Assembly: GCA_033557465.1 (NCBI GenBank)
Contig: CM066033.1
Location: 585,868,438-585,932,437, forward strand
Reading direction: 5' to 3'
Length of the DNA stretch: 64,000 nt
From: Ichthyophis bannanicus
Lineage: Eukaryota; Chordata; Amphibia; Gymnophiona; Ichthyophiidae
Below the pieces are notes generated by a model that saw only the letters and a program-made list of their open reading frames with translations, had not been told where the DNA came from and ran no database searches. Shown one piece after another: positions 45,235 to 55,665 of the stretch (position 1 is the first letter of the stretch; each line of letters opens with the position of its first letter). The position numbers and the translations under genes are program-made.

Positions 45235-46052
45235 GCTTTGTGTCTGTACGTCTTCTTACGATTAACGCGCAGTAACGCGCCACGGCGCCTGGTAACGCTC
45301 GTTAAATATTTTAACGCGCGTTAGTGGTGGCGATGTACCGCCCATGTCCTTATTTGGGGTTTTTGTCATTACCGCGGCTCCTAACGCGAATTGCACTAAC
45401 GCGGTTTAGTAAACATACCCCCATATCTCACTTCTTCCCTTTTGATGTAATTTTGGCTAGTGAAAGCATGTTGTACTTTCAAAACATAGAATTAGCTCCG
45501 CATGTGCGCCTCACATTCTTTCTATAATTACACTTGTAAGCTTTCCAGAAAAAGAAAACATTTTTACCAGACAATAAAGCTTCTGACAGCAGTTTTTTCT
45601 CTACTCCTTACGCTGTATAGAACCTCGATTCCAGGTGTGACCCATAATTGGTATCTGTTTCACACAAGCTGAGTAATGTCCAGATTATCCTTAATTGATA
45701 AAATGGCTGTATCTTAGGTGTAGGCACGTTACCTCTGAATGATTTGGGTAGGACTCAAATTCCTTCTGTAGAGAATTCCTGCCCTTTGGAATATATGGCA
45801 TAATGCCTTCTTTGTTATCACCTTGCTGCAGTTAATTATTTTGGCGTTACTTAAGTTTTTCTGCTACAAGCATGAACATCTGAGCACATATCTCTGCATC
45901 ATTGTACTGTATTCCTTACTTTTGGCTTTTATAATATGTGAGGGAGGAAGAGGATATTGAAAATGTTTTACTTATCCACTCTGAACCCTACTCTCAGTAG
46001 TGTTGACATGGAATATAAAAGCTAAATTAAATGCAATTCATTACTTCTGTGA

Positions 46053-46270
46053 GTGCAGGAGTAGTCTAGTGGTTAGAGCAACTACCTAGTTCCCAGATGA
46101 TCAACCGTTCAATTCCCACTGGTACTTCTTGTGACCTTGGGCAAGCCACTTTAACCTCTATTGCCTTGGAAGAAAAGACCTGTCAATCTACCTGGTGCAT
46201 ACATTGCCAAGAAAACCCAGAGGCAGCTACATCACCAGGAGTCAGCACTGACTTGATGGTACTAAAAAAA
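46053..46270 (+). mobile_element. tRNA-derived SINE with RTE-like tail
   Basis: Head GTAGTCTAGTGGTTAGAGCA (A box), then CCGTTCAATTCCC (B box), TTGTGACCTTGGGCAAGCC and TGCCTTGGAAG. The 3' end CAGGAGTCAGCACTGACTTG followed by ATGGTACTA matches the RTE 3' terminus here (GAGTCGACTCCGACTTGACG, GCACTTAA). This implies mobilisation by the RTE machinery. A different, antisense SINE abuts its tail. Confidence 0.75.
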
Positions 46271-46271
46271 T

Positions 46272-46548
46272 GTATTTATTTATATTCTCTTATATACCGT
46301 GCTATTCTGCATCAGTGGGGTTTACATTGAACAAGCTGAAATTACATTGAACAGGGCATTATAACTTGGAGATAACTATTTACAGGGAACATGGGCTATG
46401 GAGGGTTAGGTGGCTTGCCCAAGACCACAAGGAGCACCTGTGGGACTAGAAACCCCAGTCCTTCCGGCCCAAGGTTGCTGTCCTCTAGTGGGATTTTAAC
46501 TCCCGACCTGAAGTACCTTGCCCCAACCACTAGGCCACTCCTCCACTC
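46272..46548 (-). mobile_element. tRNA-derived SINE with L2-like tail (copy 4)
   Basis: Same family as 14332 and 34196: antisense TATTTATTTATATTCTCTTA at its left, then GGCTTGCCCAAGACCACAAG and GGCCACTCCTCCACT at the head end. Part of the B-box region is deleted (GGGATTTTAACTCCCGACC). Confidence 0.8.
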
Positions 46549-46823
46549 TTCTAGCATGGATACATACACTCACACCCTTCACCCCAGCCCTCAATGCATA
46601 TACACATGCATTGTAAAAGAAGGAACAAGCATTCAGTTTCACTTAAAAATACATTATGCATGTAGAGCAGAAAGGTTTATCAATTATAGTTGCTTCCCCT
46701 TAACCAAACTTCTTAAATAAACGCTTGACTACGCTTGAACATTATGAAAGGATGGTGGTTTGATTATATTCTGAACTGGCTCTCCCTCCTCTTGGATACT
46801 ATACTCTGAACTTTCTTTTACAG

Positions 46824-46955
46824 AAAAACCTGGCAGGTGTCCTAACACAACTGAGAAATGTGAACAGTATGCGCCATGTGAGAGAGACAAAGATTGCTCC
46901 GGCACTCTGAAATGCTGTTCCTTGTGTGGGAAGAGATGCTTAAAGCCTGAACCAG
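46824..46955 (+). CDS. WAP-domain secreted protein, exon 3 (WAP domain 2)
   Basis: Acceptor TTTCTTTTACAG before 46824 and donor GTATTA at 46956. 132 nt, again phase 1-1. It encodes residues 75-118: EKPGRCPNTTEKC, EQYAPCERDKDCSGTLKCC and SLCGKRCLKPEP. All eight WAP cysteines are present (80, 87, 93, 99, 105, 106, 109, 113), with the KPGxCP opening, the CxxDxxC run, the KCC pair and the CGxxC close. By homology to SLPI and elafin the loop between cysteines II and III (EQYAP) is the protease-facing region. I cannot predict which protease, if any, is bound. NTT at residues 82-84 is a possible N-glycosylation site. Confidence 0.9.
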
Positions 46956-47629
46956 GTATTAATCTAGCCTAATGTTTGCAGTGCTACTGTACCATATCTA
47001 GGTGCTGATATTTTCATGGTTTAATAGATCAAATACAATTGTAGCACTGTTAAACAGACCCACTGAGCACCAGAGTGGCAGATTTAAATCCTTTTCTAAA
47101 AGGGTATTTATTTTTCCATCAGCAAACAGTGGAGATGTGTGATTCGCTGCCAGAAAATGTGACCAAGGCCAGTCACATAGCTGAGTTTACCAAGGTGGGT
47201 ATCTACAAGGCATACGTGTGAGCAGAACTTTCCTTTCAGCATTTGCTGGGCTTTTCCAAATGACCGACTCTGACCTCTGTCGGAGACAGGATGTTGAGCT
47301 CAGTGGACTGCTGGTCTTCCTAAGCAGGGCATTTCGTATGTTCTTCGGTTGACTGCTAATTATTCTGGCTGAAACTGGTTTTTGCAGTGAATGAAATGTG
47401 TTCTCCACTAATATATGCAATTGATAAATATAAATAAATAAATATATAAATATGTAAGTGAATAAATAGAGCCCTTAATTCAATACCTAGCATCCCCTTT
47501 CACACACACACAATTTGGGTAATAAGACATGGGAATGCGGGCTGCTGATTTTTAATTAAGGACCTGATTTATTCACGTACGGTATGTATTTGTTTATTTA
47601 TAAACACACACACATATAAAATAGCATTT

Positions 47630-48200
47630 TAGAAAGGAAGTCCAGGGCAGAACGTGCAGAAAAACGCTAGGGATGTCTATGTCTCCAGCCTATTTTAGGA
47701 ACACAGTCATCCCTGATAGGGATGTCCATGTCAGCGACCACATAGACATTCCCTTTAGAAACCATGGGGCAGGGACATCCATCTCATGCAGGCTATCAGA
47801 AGCAGACATCCAGCGGCATAGCAAAATGAAAACATGAACCCTTATTTCTTGCCAGTGTTTGTTGACGTATTGTAAACTAAAGGGGGTATTAGTGCAACTC
47901 CTTTTTCCACATCTTCAGATGTTTGCCTGAAAAAACAAGCACTTTTCAGATGCCTCTTTGTGCCCGGAGCAGATATAACCTTAGGCATGACTCTGGACGT
48001 CCAAGATGTTTCTGAGATGAAGCGGGGACATCCAGGTTCTTGGGAACACCCCAGCCGTTCCACAGCTATATCCCTGTTCAGACTTGGGTATCTTCATGCT
48101 GGGGACGTCCGCAGACCTGGCTTCTATAATGGCTCTGGAGACACCTTTATGCCTATTTTCAGATGTCCAAACCATGAATAGGGCTTCCAAAATAACCCCC
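47630..48200 (+). repeat. Dispersed GACATCC-rich repeat, copy 2
   Basis: Shares GGGATGTC/GGACATCC words, AAAACAAGCACTTTTCAGATG and the terminal TTCCAAAATAACCCCC with the copy at 36590. More diverged than the other two. Confidence 0.45.
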
Positions 48201-48659
48201 ATATGTATCTAATAGCAAATTCACCCCTTTTATATTTAAGAGGTAACAGAGGTGCCTATTTTTGATATCTTTTATAAAGATGCATGGGCACAAACCCTGC
48301 AACCATCACACTTAGCCTGAATCATAGCCCTGTATGTCCTGTGAGTCAGGGGTAGATGCACTGCTTATTTCACCTCAAAGGTGGAATAAGCAGCTGGGAC
48401 AGAGGCAATTGGGACCAGAACACCCCCCAAAGCTGGGACAGCACACAGGTAGCTCACTGCCAACCTGCCCAGGGTCAGGCAGTGGGGTAACAGGGAGGTC
48501 AGCGCTGCGGGGGGCACACAGGCATGTGGGGAGGATGTCCCCGCTTGTATGCAGGAGCATGCCGGGCCATCCTGGTGCCCAGTCCTGCACCCATGGGAAT
48601 ATCTTGCTTCAATGGTGCAGAATCGGGTCATAACAGGCCCATCTTGCTCAGAATAAAAA

Positions 48660-49278
48660 TAAAGAACTCCTAACTAAGCTCCAGCAAAAACAATAACAAA
48701 ACTATGAGAGTAACCCTGCTATAGATCAAGCAAGAAGCCAGTAAAAACACTGTGATAGAGGAAAAAAGACCTCAGCCAACCCTTCTGTTAACAACAGCAG
48801 AAGGGACGAGCCAGTCATATGGCAGGACCAAACAGAAATCCTGCCACAGTGATACCCAAATCATAAACTGTGCTCAAGAAGACATCAGCGGTCAGAAAAA
48901 AACCCTCTAGAAAAGGGGAGTTGAGCTAAAACAAAAAATGACCCAACAGCCCAAAAACTCTCACAGGAACTGGCTCCTTATAATAATGGCAGTACAAACA
49001 ACAGTCAATCAGAAAAGAAAAAAGAAAAAAGAACTTAGCTTAACTGAGAGAAACATCTCAGAATCATGAGACAGTTCAGTGTGACAGAATACTAAATCCA
49101 CAGCGATCGTAGCAACAGCCAGAAGCTCCGACACCGGGCGTTTCACCCATGCGACCCACATACAGGGCTGCCTGTTGGGGGATCCTAGTATAAAGTGATG
49201 AAACATCCATTGTTGCCCTCAACAGATCGGTAGGTAAATCTCTATCACGGCCTGCAGCTAAAATCTGAAGAAAATACA
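48660..49278 (-). mobile_element. Penelope-like element, left arm of a head-to-head pair
   Basis: On the minus strand it encodes MDVSSLYTRIPQQAALY, the DVSSLYT motif of Penelope reverse transcriptases. It is then fused after GETPG to the element's non-coding 3' region, which ends GCTGGAGCTTAGTTAGGAG. Most of the RT is deleted. It meets the right arm exactly at 49278/49279. Confidence 0.7.
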
Positions 49279-49830
49279 ATGCATTTTCTTTATACTAGTA
49301 TCCCCCAACAGGCAGCCCTGCAAGTGGCTCGTGAGACGCTTTTGATATGTACAGGCTTGAGTGCTGCTCAGGTAGACTTTATTTTTGAACTTATGTCAGT
49401 GGCAATGACAAAAAGAAATTTCTGTTTTGACGGAAAATGTTTCCAGCAAGTGAAGGGAGTAGCCATGGGGGCTACATGGCCTCATCAATTGCCAATCTTT
49501 ACATGGCTCATTTTGAGAAGCGATGGCTGATGAACGGTCCTTTTCAGTCCCATATTCGTTTATGGGTCCGGTACATCGATGATATTTTTTTTCTGACCGC
49601 TGATGTTTATGATTTGGGTATCATTGTGGCAGGATTTCTGTTTGGTCCTGCCATATGACTGGTGTGTCCTTTCTTCGTTGTTAACAGAAAGGATTGGCTG
49701 AGGTCTTTTTTCCTCTATGACAGTGTTTTTGCTGGCTCCTTGCTTGATCTATAGCGGGGTTACTCTCATAGTTTTTTTGTTGTTTTTGTTGGAGCTTAGT
49801 TGCAGCTAAATAAATAAAATAAATAAATTT
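49279..49830 (+). mobile_element. Penelope-like element, right arm of a head-to-head pair
   Basis: Plus strand encodes FLYTSIPQQAALQVA, then FCFDGKCFQQVKGVAMG, SSIANLYMAHFEKRW and LWVRYIDDIFFL (the YIDD active site), typical of Penelope. The RT is then cut and joined to TTCTGACCGCTGATG and the same 3' region as the left arm. The tail GCTAAATAAATAAAATAAAT lies at about 49805. The DVSSLYT motif reads FLYT here. Confidence 0.75.
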
Positions 49831-49924
49831 TGGATTTTGTGGCTCCCTGAGGATATTGAATTTGATAGTCCATCTTGCTCGGGGCCATCCAGACAGCCCA
49901 GGCATGCTCCTTGCTGAATCATGC

Positions 49925-50510
49925 TCCACAGGGATAATTTTAAATGCCTTAGTTGTGATTTGGATGCAGACATCCAAATCACGGAAATGTCTCCAGTGCC
50001 ATTTTACAAATGTTTTTTAAAAGACATCCAAGTAGGCAGGGGATGTAGTGAAGGCAGATCTGGGGCGGTACAATTGACTTAGACATCCCCACTTGATTTC
50101 AGAAATATCAGGGACATCTATGACCCTGTCCAAGTATAGATCTACTCAAGGCACTGGGAAAGTGCTTGTTTTGGCCATAAAACATCCAAAGGATATAGAA
50201 AAGATGGTACTCCACCATCCCCAGTAATCTGTACACTCACAATGACAGCAGTGGTGTGATTTGAAAACTGCCTTCCCTGCTACTAGCCCATTACCCAAAC
50301 CATTGGGCTATCCCTAGATGTTCATAATCTGGAATATGCTTCTGGGGATGTCTTTGTAGACATCCCTGCAGACATCCATGTCAGGCACTTCCGCATTTGT
50401 GAAATCGTGCCTGAGCTTGCGCATGCCTGCTTTTTTTTTTTAGACGTTTGGGCTTGGACGTCCCAGATTGCACTGAGACATTATTTGTAAAGTGTGCCTT
50501 TCTCGCTTTC
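49925..50510 (-). repeat. Dispersed GACATCC-rich repeat, copy 3
   Basis: Reverse complement of the 36590 copy, with CATCCAAATCACGG and GACATCCCTGCAGACATCC words and a tRNA-like TTGAAAACTGCC/ACCATTGGGCTA region. Confidence 0.5.
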
Positions 50511-50676
50511 TGAGAGTGTATACTTTACACATGGAAGTAGTCACCTATTTAGGAACAATTTTATAAAGACCCATGACATTTATGTATCTTTATAAAATAC
50601 TACCATAAGAGGCCTAACACGCACTTACAATGCAAGTGTGGACATTTGCCCCTACTCTAGAGCAGGTATATATATA

Positions 50677-50887
50677 CAGGGTGGCCCAAAAAAAGTGAGA
50701 AGATCTCGTAGCATATAAGTTATTTAAAAATTCAAAAAGACAGATGTAAACGATTGACAAATTTTAAAAAAAAGATGGCAACTGGAAATTGTCGAAATAA
50801 AGACGTTATATAGATAAAAAAGGTAAATAAGTAAACTATTTAAGCTTTTAATTTATGAGATGTTCTCACTTTATTTGGGCCACCCTG
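50677..50887. mobile_element. mariner-type MITE
   Basis: 211 bp with inverted ends of at least 30 bp (CAGGGTGGCCCAAAAAAAGT left; complement of ACTTTATTTGGGCCACCCTG right) and TA on both sides. The terminal CAGGGTGGCCCAAAA type is characteristic of mariner elements. There is no ORF, so it is non-autonomous. Confidence 0.85.
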
Positions 50888-50904
50888 TATATATATATAT
50901 ATAT

Positions 50905-52346
50905 TGTCACCCACCTACTACCCCGGAGGCGGAAGGCCTGGGGCTTCAGTGAGGCTCCTCTTATGTAGCAAGGACTTAGTAGTGCCCCCTGGGTTTTAGA
51001 GTCCCAATAGCTAATCAAAATAAGAAGGTAGTTGTGGTCGAGTAGCTATGCTTAAAGAGGTATTTATTTTCCCTTCCCGGGAGAATTCTTGCAACAAGGG
51101 TCAAAGGAAATTAAACCATAATACTGGCATAACACAAATGGGGAACTACAAATTACAAAGAAAATGCTTCTTGTCAGCATTACAGAAACAAAAAGGGAAA
51201 AACAGGCTTTTTCATTCACAAAAAGCTGTTCTGTGAAATCTGTGCTCCTACACAGATTTCTCTTAGGCAGGCTTTACTTGGGAGAAACAGGCTTTAACAG
51301 AAAGAGGTCACGCTATCTGAAAACACCAATGTACAGTCCATTTTATTATCATCTGAGTTCTCTCCACAGAAGTCACATTCCATGTCCTCGTGTACTTCTT
51401 GGCTATTACTTTTTGCAGGGCTGTAGTGTGTATCAGTGTTTAGTAATCTCCTCTCTTCCTGGCCAGAGCTTCTCTCCCCACTATCAATGCAGAAAGGCAG
51501 GTTACCTTGCACAATGGATTCTCCCCTTAGAGGGCCATACACTTCAGGACCATTGTGAGTAAAATCCAGTGCCCCTCTATTCCAGGTACTATGCCTTTCT
51601 TCAGGCTGAGCTCTGCCTGGCCGTTTTGCAACCGGGAAGTTGAAACTTTTCTCCCTTTCACTTCCCCTCCCAGGACGTCTTTCTCTTAGGTGGGAAACCT
51701 CTTTTGGATAAGAGCTCTTGCTCCCCAGGTACCTGTGCTCGGGGGTATTCCCTCTCCCAGCTCCTCGTTGTTTGCAGCTTGGAATCTCTCTCTGTACCCA
51801 ACCGGACTTTGGCTTAGTGCAGCCCAACCTTCCAGCACTAACCTCTGAGAATTCCTCCTGGGCAAACTCCTCTGAGGGGCAGATGGAATCCACGTCAGAA
51901 GCTCTCAGGTATATATCCTGGCTCTCACAAGCTCTGTTCTTTCCTCTCCCATGGGTCCTCCCAATGTCTCTTTCTCTCTCTGTATCTGAGACTGAGTCTG
52001 ACTCCCTGCTTGTGTCTCTGTCGGTTTCTCTGCGTGCCTCCCTGCGTGCTGCTGAAGCTGAAACTGAATCCGAGACTGAAGCTGAAGCTGCTTTACTCAA
52101 GGCTGACCTTATTTTAAGTGTGTCATTCCTTGAGCCTCTTGTTAGCGCAAACCCTTGCAGCTGTTCCTGCTTCTCTGATGAGCTATGATGTAATGCTACT
52201 CCTGGGCATTTACCTACAGCTGGTGCTCTTGTTTTGCTTGGTTGCCCATAGCAACCCCTAGCCATGTGCTTTGCACTGCCGGTTTTAAAACTGCCCTGGA
52301 CATTTTCCTCTACTTCCTTAGGTACTGCCTGCCTTGCGCCATGACA
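50905..52346 (-). mobile_element. Probable solo LTR (1.44 kb)
   Basis: Starts TGTCACCC and ends GCCATGACA, giving the TG...CA ends and 5-bp inverted TGTCA/TGACA expected of an LTR. It is flanked by ATAT on both sides within an AT repeat, so the duplication cannot be sized. No internal retroviral or Gypsy coding region lies nearby, hence solo. Minus orientation is favoured because AATAAATACC occurs about 150 nt before that strand's 3' end. The superfamily is unknown. Confidence 0.55.
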
Positions 52347-52358
52347 ATATATACACAC
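51294..52358 (-). other. 354-codon open frame inside the probable LTR
   Basis: A long uninterrupted frame, rich in Arg, Ser, Glu and Gly, with a low-complexity middle (SVSDSVSASAARREARRETD) produced by CTGAGACTGAG-type repeats at about 51970-52085. I recognise no domain. It extends slightly beyond the LTR border. It may be chance openness in a GC-rich stretch, though 354 codons is long. I treat it as unproven. Confidence 0.3.
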
Positions 52359-52379
52359 ATATACATACTGTATATACGT

Positions 52380-53885
52380 GCCTATAACTGTTCAGTATGA
52401 GCCAGATTCAGTGAGGAGCATGTCCAGGCTATCTGGATGGCCGAAAAATGGATGGGCCCAAATCTGCAACAACAGGAGTCAGACATTCCCACAGCTGCAG
52501 AATTGGGCACTTAGACAGCCCAGCGCTGCCCCGATTCCCAGGCATGAGATGTTGGCCTAGCATCCCATCCAGCCGGCCCTATGTCCTGCTGGTTTGCCGG
52601 TGCCATGGCGTCCCATCACCATGGCACTGGGACACCCATCAGGAGTGCCAAAAGCCTGTTAAAGAGAGACATGTATTTTCCCCACTGCCCGACCTCAGCG
52701 GGGGCAGCCAGGGCTGGGATCAGGTGGCGGGGATTCACCTGCAACCGCCTTGGCTGTTTCATGGGGCTGCCTGGCCTGTCCGCTGCCTCACCTGGGGTGG
52801 TATAAACCCCATGTCTACCCTGTTGCCAGTGGACATACAGGGTCTTGACTTAAATCGGCCCTGTACGTCCGGGTGCCTTGGCCCACCCCCACTCTGCCCA
52901 CTCTCCCTCCATCCTGCCCCCATCCACGCTCCCCGCAAAGCAGCTTTGTGCATGCAGGGAGCACTTGAGGCAGCATACGGTCCTGGTGTTTAGTGGGACT
53001 GGACATCAAACCAGGACATACAGCCCCGCTATTCGCCAGTCAGAATTGGGTTCTATGTGTATATATTACTGTATTCTATAATCTAACCATGTGCTTCCAT
53101 GTTCTGCCCAGGCTCCACCCAAACTCCACCCACAAAAAAACCTGCTATCGGGGCTGTCCCACCAACTAGGCAAACTAGTTAATCACCTAGGGTAGCAACT
53201 TTGGGAGTGGTGGGAGGGGCAGGGGAGGAGCAAAGAGCAGCTACAGTTAAAGCAAAGCAATGGGTCTTAGCAGCCACACTGATAGGATCATCAGTATGTA
53301 CTTTTAGCTACAGGAAGAATGGGCAATATGCAAATTGTTCATTTACCCTTGCAGTGACTTTTTGAAATCTCCCTCATTATGCGTACATTTACAAAACAAA
53401 GTTTAATATTGAAAAGTATGATGTCCCAATATGCATTTTTATAGGATTGTTCTGGGAGGGATGGCGTGAAGATGATTACAATGGAGATTAATAATCAAAA
53501 TCTTGGATGTGAGGGGCGTAGGGTCTAAAAATGAACTGCAAGTCAGCTCAGGGCTGAGGTTTCACCTAGTATGCCCAATACCCTTGCACCAGCCCCGCTG
53601 GTCCAGGCAAACAATATACAATGTTTTACCTCAATGGTTACAATTAGTTCTTTTTTTCTTTAATTAAAAAACTCCAAGTGAAACTTCAGATCCATATTTA
53701 ACACACAATACAAAAATCAAAAGAAGCACAGCACCCACTGAAGGAAAGGCAAGTGGATAATCTGGACTGTAAAAGTTTCAAAAAAAAATCGAGACAGTTT
53801 CACAAGATGTAACTATGCACAAACGCTCATTATAATTATCTATCACAGGTAATTCTATAAAGCACACATGGAAAGTTATGCACTA
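52380..53885. other. Intron 3 sequence, mostly unassigned
   Basis: 52380-53100 is a GC-richer stretch that shares GGAGCATGTCCAGGCT...CTGGATGGCC with 49870-49930 (reversed), so it belongs to another dispersed repeat. The rest is featureless intron. Around 53846-53885 TAATTCTATAAAGCACACAT pairs with TTAATTCTATAAAGTAATCC at 54369, as if flanking a decayed MITE. No exon is recognised. Confidence 0.35.
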
Positions 53886-54010
53886 GTTGTTGCTGTTAAG
53901 TGCTGTCGAGTTGGTGTCGACTCATGGTGACCCTCTGGATAGTTGTCCTAAATTGTGTTTGGTCTTCAGTCAGGCGGCTCATTGTTGAGAGACTAGCACC
54001 CGTAGCTGCT
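53886..54010 (-). mobile_element. RTE LINE 3' end, 125 bp antisense
   Basis: GTTGTTGCTGTTAAGTGCTG at the left is the complement of the RTE terminus. The piece continues through ACCCTCTGGATAG and AGTCAGGCGGCTCATTGTTG to CGTAGCTGCT, matching the end of the copies at 3792 and 21596 with few differences. It is inserted in a decayed MITE-like repeat. Confidence 0.85.
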
Positions 54011-54569
54011 AGCGTACATTAAGTGCCTGCTCTAAAAGACTTATGTGCATTAATGGGCACTTATGTGCATGCTTTGCAAATGCAATGTGTACCTTTGAGT
54101 CAATGCGGGTTCTTGGGGACCCAGCACTTCGGTGGTCATTATTCTGTAAGCATACGCATATGTCCCATCGAGCATACTTTTAGTTTGGATAGGCACAGGG
54201 GTGGAGTTTGGGTGAAATGTAGGCAGGACCTATATTTACATGCATAAGTTATAAAATGCTATAACTTGCACATGTTCTTTACAAACCAAGGCACGCACAT
54301 TTACAGCATGTCTAGGGCTAGTGTAAGTAACTACACCTAGATTGGCGCGCGTATCTCAACACTTAAGCTTTAATTCTATAAAGTAATCCTATGTGTCAAA
54401 TACGCGCATGGCAACACATATTAAACTAAGCGGCCCTGTGGTTTAAATGCAACAATTAATGCTCACCAAATGCAAAGGCTGTGTGCTAAATGTTGGGAGC
54501 ATGCCCTGCATATCCCCTGCAGTTACCACACAGAAAGGTTCTTTACCACGCTTTACATATAATTGCCAT

Positions 54570-54782
54570 TAGTGTGAGTGCACTTACTGCGGTACAGTAA
54601 TGCATGCTAACTAAACATTCAGTCCACAGCCATCCTGCACCCAGAGCCCGCTCAGTGTTCCCCCATAACACAGCATGCAGTTAGCGCATGAATTAGCATG
54701 TGCTGTCATGCCAGCACAGTAAAAGTACAGGCATGCTAATTCACATGCTAAATATATAGTGCACTTTAGTAAAAAGGCCCTA
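54570..54782. repeat. DNA-transposon end, unclassified
   Basis: Ends in GTGCACTTTAGTAAAAAGGCCCT with TTAGCGCATG and GCATGCTAAC words inside, as in non-autonomous DNA transposons whose ends read AGGGCCTTTTTACTAAAG. I could not find the left end. Confidence 0.35.
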
Positions 54783-55101
54783 GAAGGACAGTTGAAATTA
54801 TTTTTCTATTCCATATGCTTGAGTGTAAATCATGCCATTTTTTAAAATGAGTTTTAAGATCTGAATGCTTTAATCTTTTGGTGAAAAGTACTTTAACAAG
54901 TAAACAAATCTAATCAAACTGCAAACGGTGAGTCTTCAGTCTTATCCTACATCAATTCCGTGATGAGAAAGTCATTTGTTGGTCAGTATATTGATAATAA
55001 TGTGAAATTCATCATCTTTTAGCCCTACCGATGCATGAGTTGTCACTCTTGTCTTGGCTATTTATCTATTGGGCTTAATTGTTTGTTTTTCTCTTTTCTA
55101 G

Positions 55102-55145
55102 TATTAAGTCCTTGTGATCAGAAACAAGAAAAACCCCCCCACTGA
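55102..55145 (+). CDS. WAP-domain secreted protein, exon 4 (C-terminal tail)
   Basis: Acceptor TTCTCTTTTCTAG before 55102. The phase-1 join gives VLSPCDQKQEKPPH and a TGA at 55143-55145, for a total of 132 residues from 399 coding bases. SLPI-type genes also finish with a very short coding exon, which supports the model. The tail has a lone cysteine (residue 123), making 15 cysteines in the mature chain, an odd number. A run of seven C bases sits just before the stop, so a one-base length change would alter the end. The 3' UTR follows. No AATAAA lies within about 400 nt; ATTAAA at 55528 and AATAAA at 55570 are candidates. Confidence 0.7.
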
Positions 55146-55403
55146 TACCTGATCAGATTCCAAGATGACCTGGAACTCTGTCAACCAGGATACATAATGT
55201 TCTCAACTGATGCTGCTGTGAAGACTTTGAAGTCATCGAGAAACTTTTTATTTTCATGTATATTATGCTGACTTTTCATTTTTCACCTATCACTTGGTGT
55301 AAACAACATCATTGGAAAACAACTTGTCTGGAATAGTTGATTTTCATATTTAAACTCTTTAAAGGTCATAAAGACTCAAACTGTAGAAGACTTTAAAATA
55401 CTT

Positions 55404-55420
55404 GGGGGGGGAGGGGGGGG
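55404..55420 (+). repeat. G8-A-G8 run
   Basis: Two runs of eight G split by one A, about 260 bp after the WAP gene stop codon. It could form a G-quadruplex in DNA or in the transcript if the 3' UTR reaches it. Just downstream TATAGTAAACATACCC (55447-55462) resembles a lone Harbinger-family right end. Confidence 0.6.
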
Positions 55421-55559
55421 TTCATACTTACCCTGCATAACTCAAATAGCACCCTATAGTAAACATACCCTAGTGTCTGCTATTTTGTTAGTTTGTGCTA
55501 TTTTGTTTCAAGCTAACATGACCCAACATTAAATGAAATGAAAACAAAACCACAAAAGG

Positions 55560-55665
55560 AATGAAAAAAAATAAAACATAGTAAATGATGGCAGATAAAG
55601 GCTAGCATTGTCCATCTAGTCTGCCCAGTAACAAAATGGGAATTTAAAAAAAAATCTGAATGAAA
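55560..55665 (-). mobile_element. CR1 LINE 3' end, antisense
   Basis: Complement reads TTACTGGGCAGACTAGATGG, ACAATG and CCTTTATCTGCCATCATTTA, the same 3' end as the CR1 at 35040. Confidence 0.75.

Larger units (their letters stand above)
42069..45421 (-). mobile_element. Harbinger-type element D, long non-autonomous
   Basis: 3.35 kb, reversed relative to A and C. It has clean inverted ends (GGGGTATGTTTACTAAAG... and ...TTTAGTAAACATACCCC) and a CAT duplication at 42066-42068 and 45422-45424. Both subterminal zones are packed with TAACG, CGCGTTA and AACGCGCGTTA words in an otherwise AT-rich setting. It contains two good tRNA-like modules, the palindromic MITE (43071-43271) and a CGCACG-rich tandem tract. 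No transposase ORF is seen. Confidence 0.85.

Noticed and set aside
55102..55145. Start of a third WAP or Kunitz domain in exon 4
   Set aside because: Only one cysteine and no KPGxCP opening. The stop comes after 14 codons and the downstream sequence in other frames shows no such domain.
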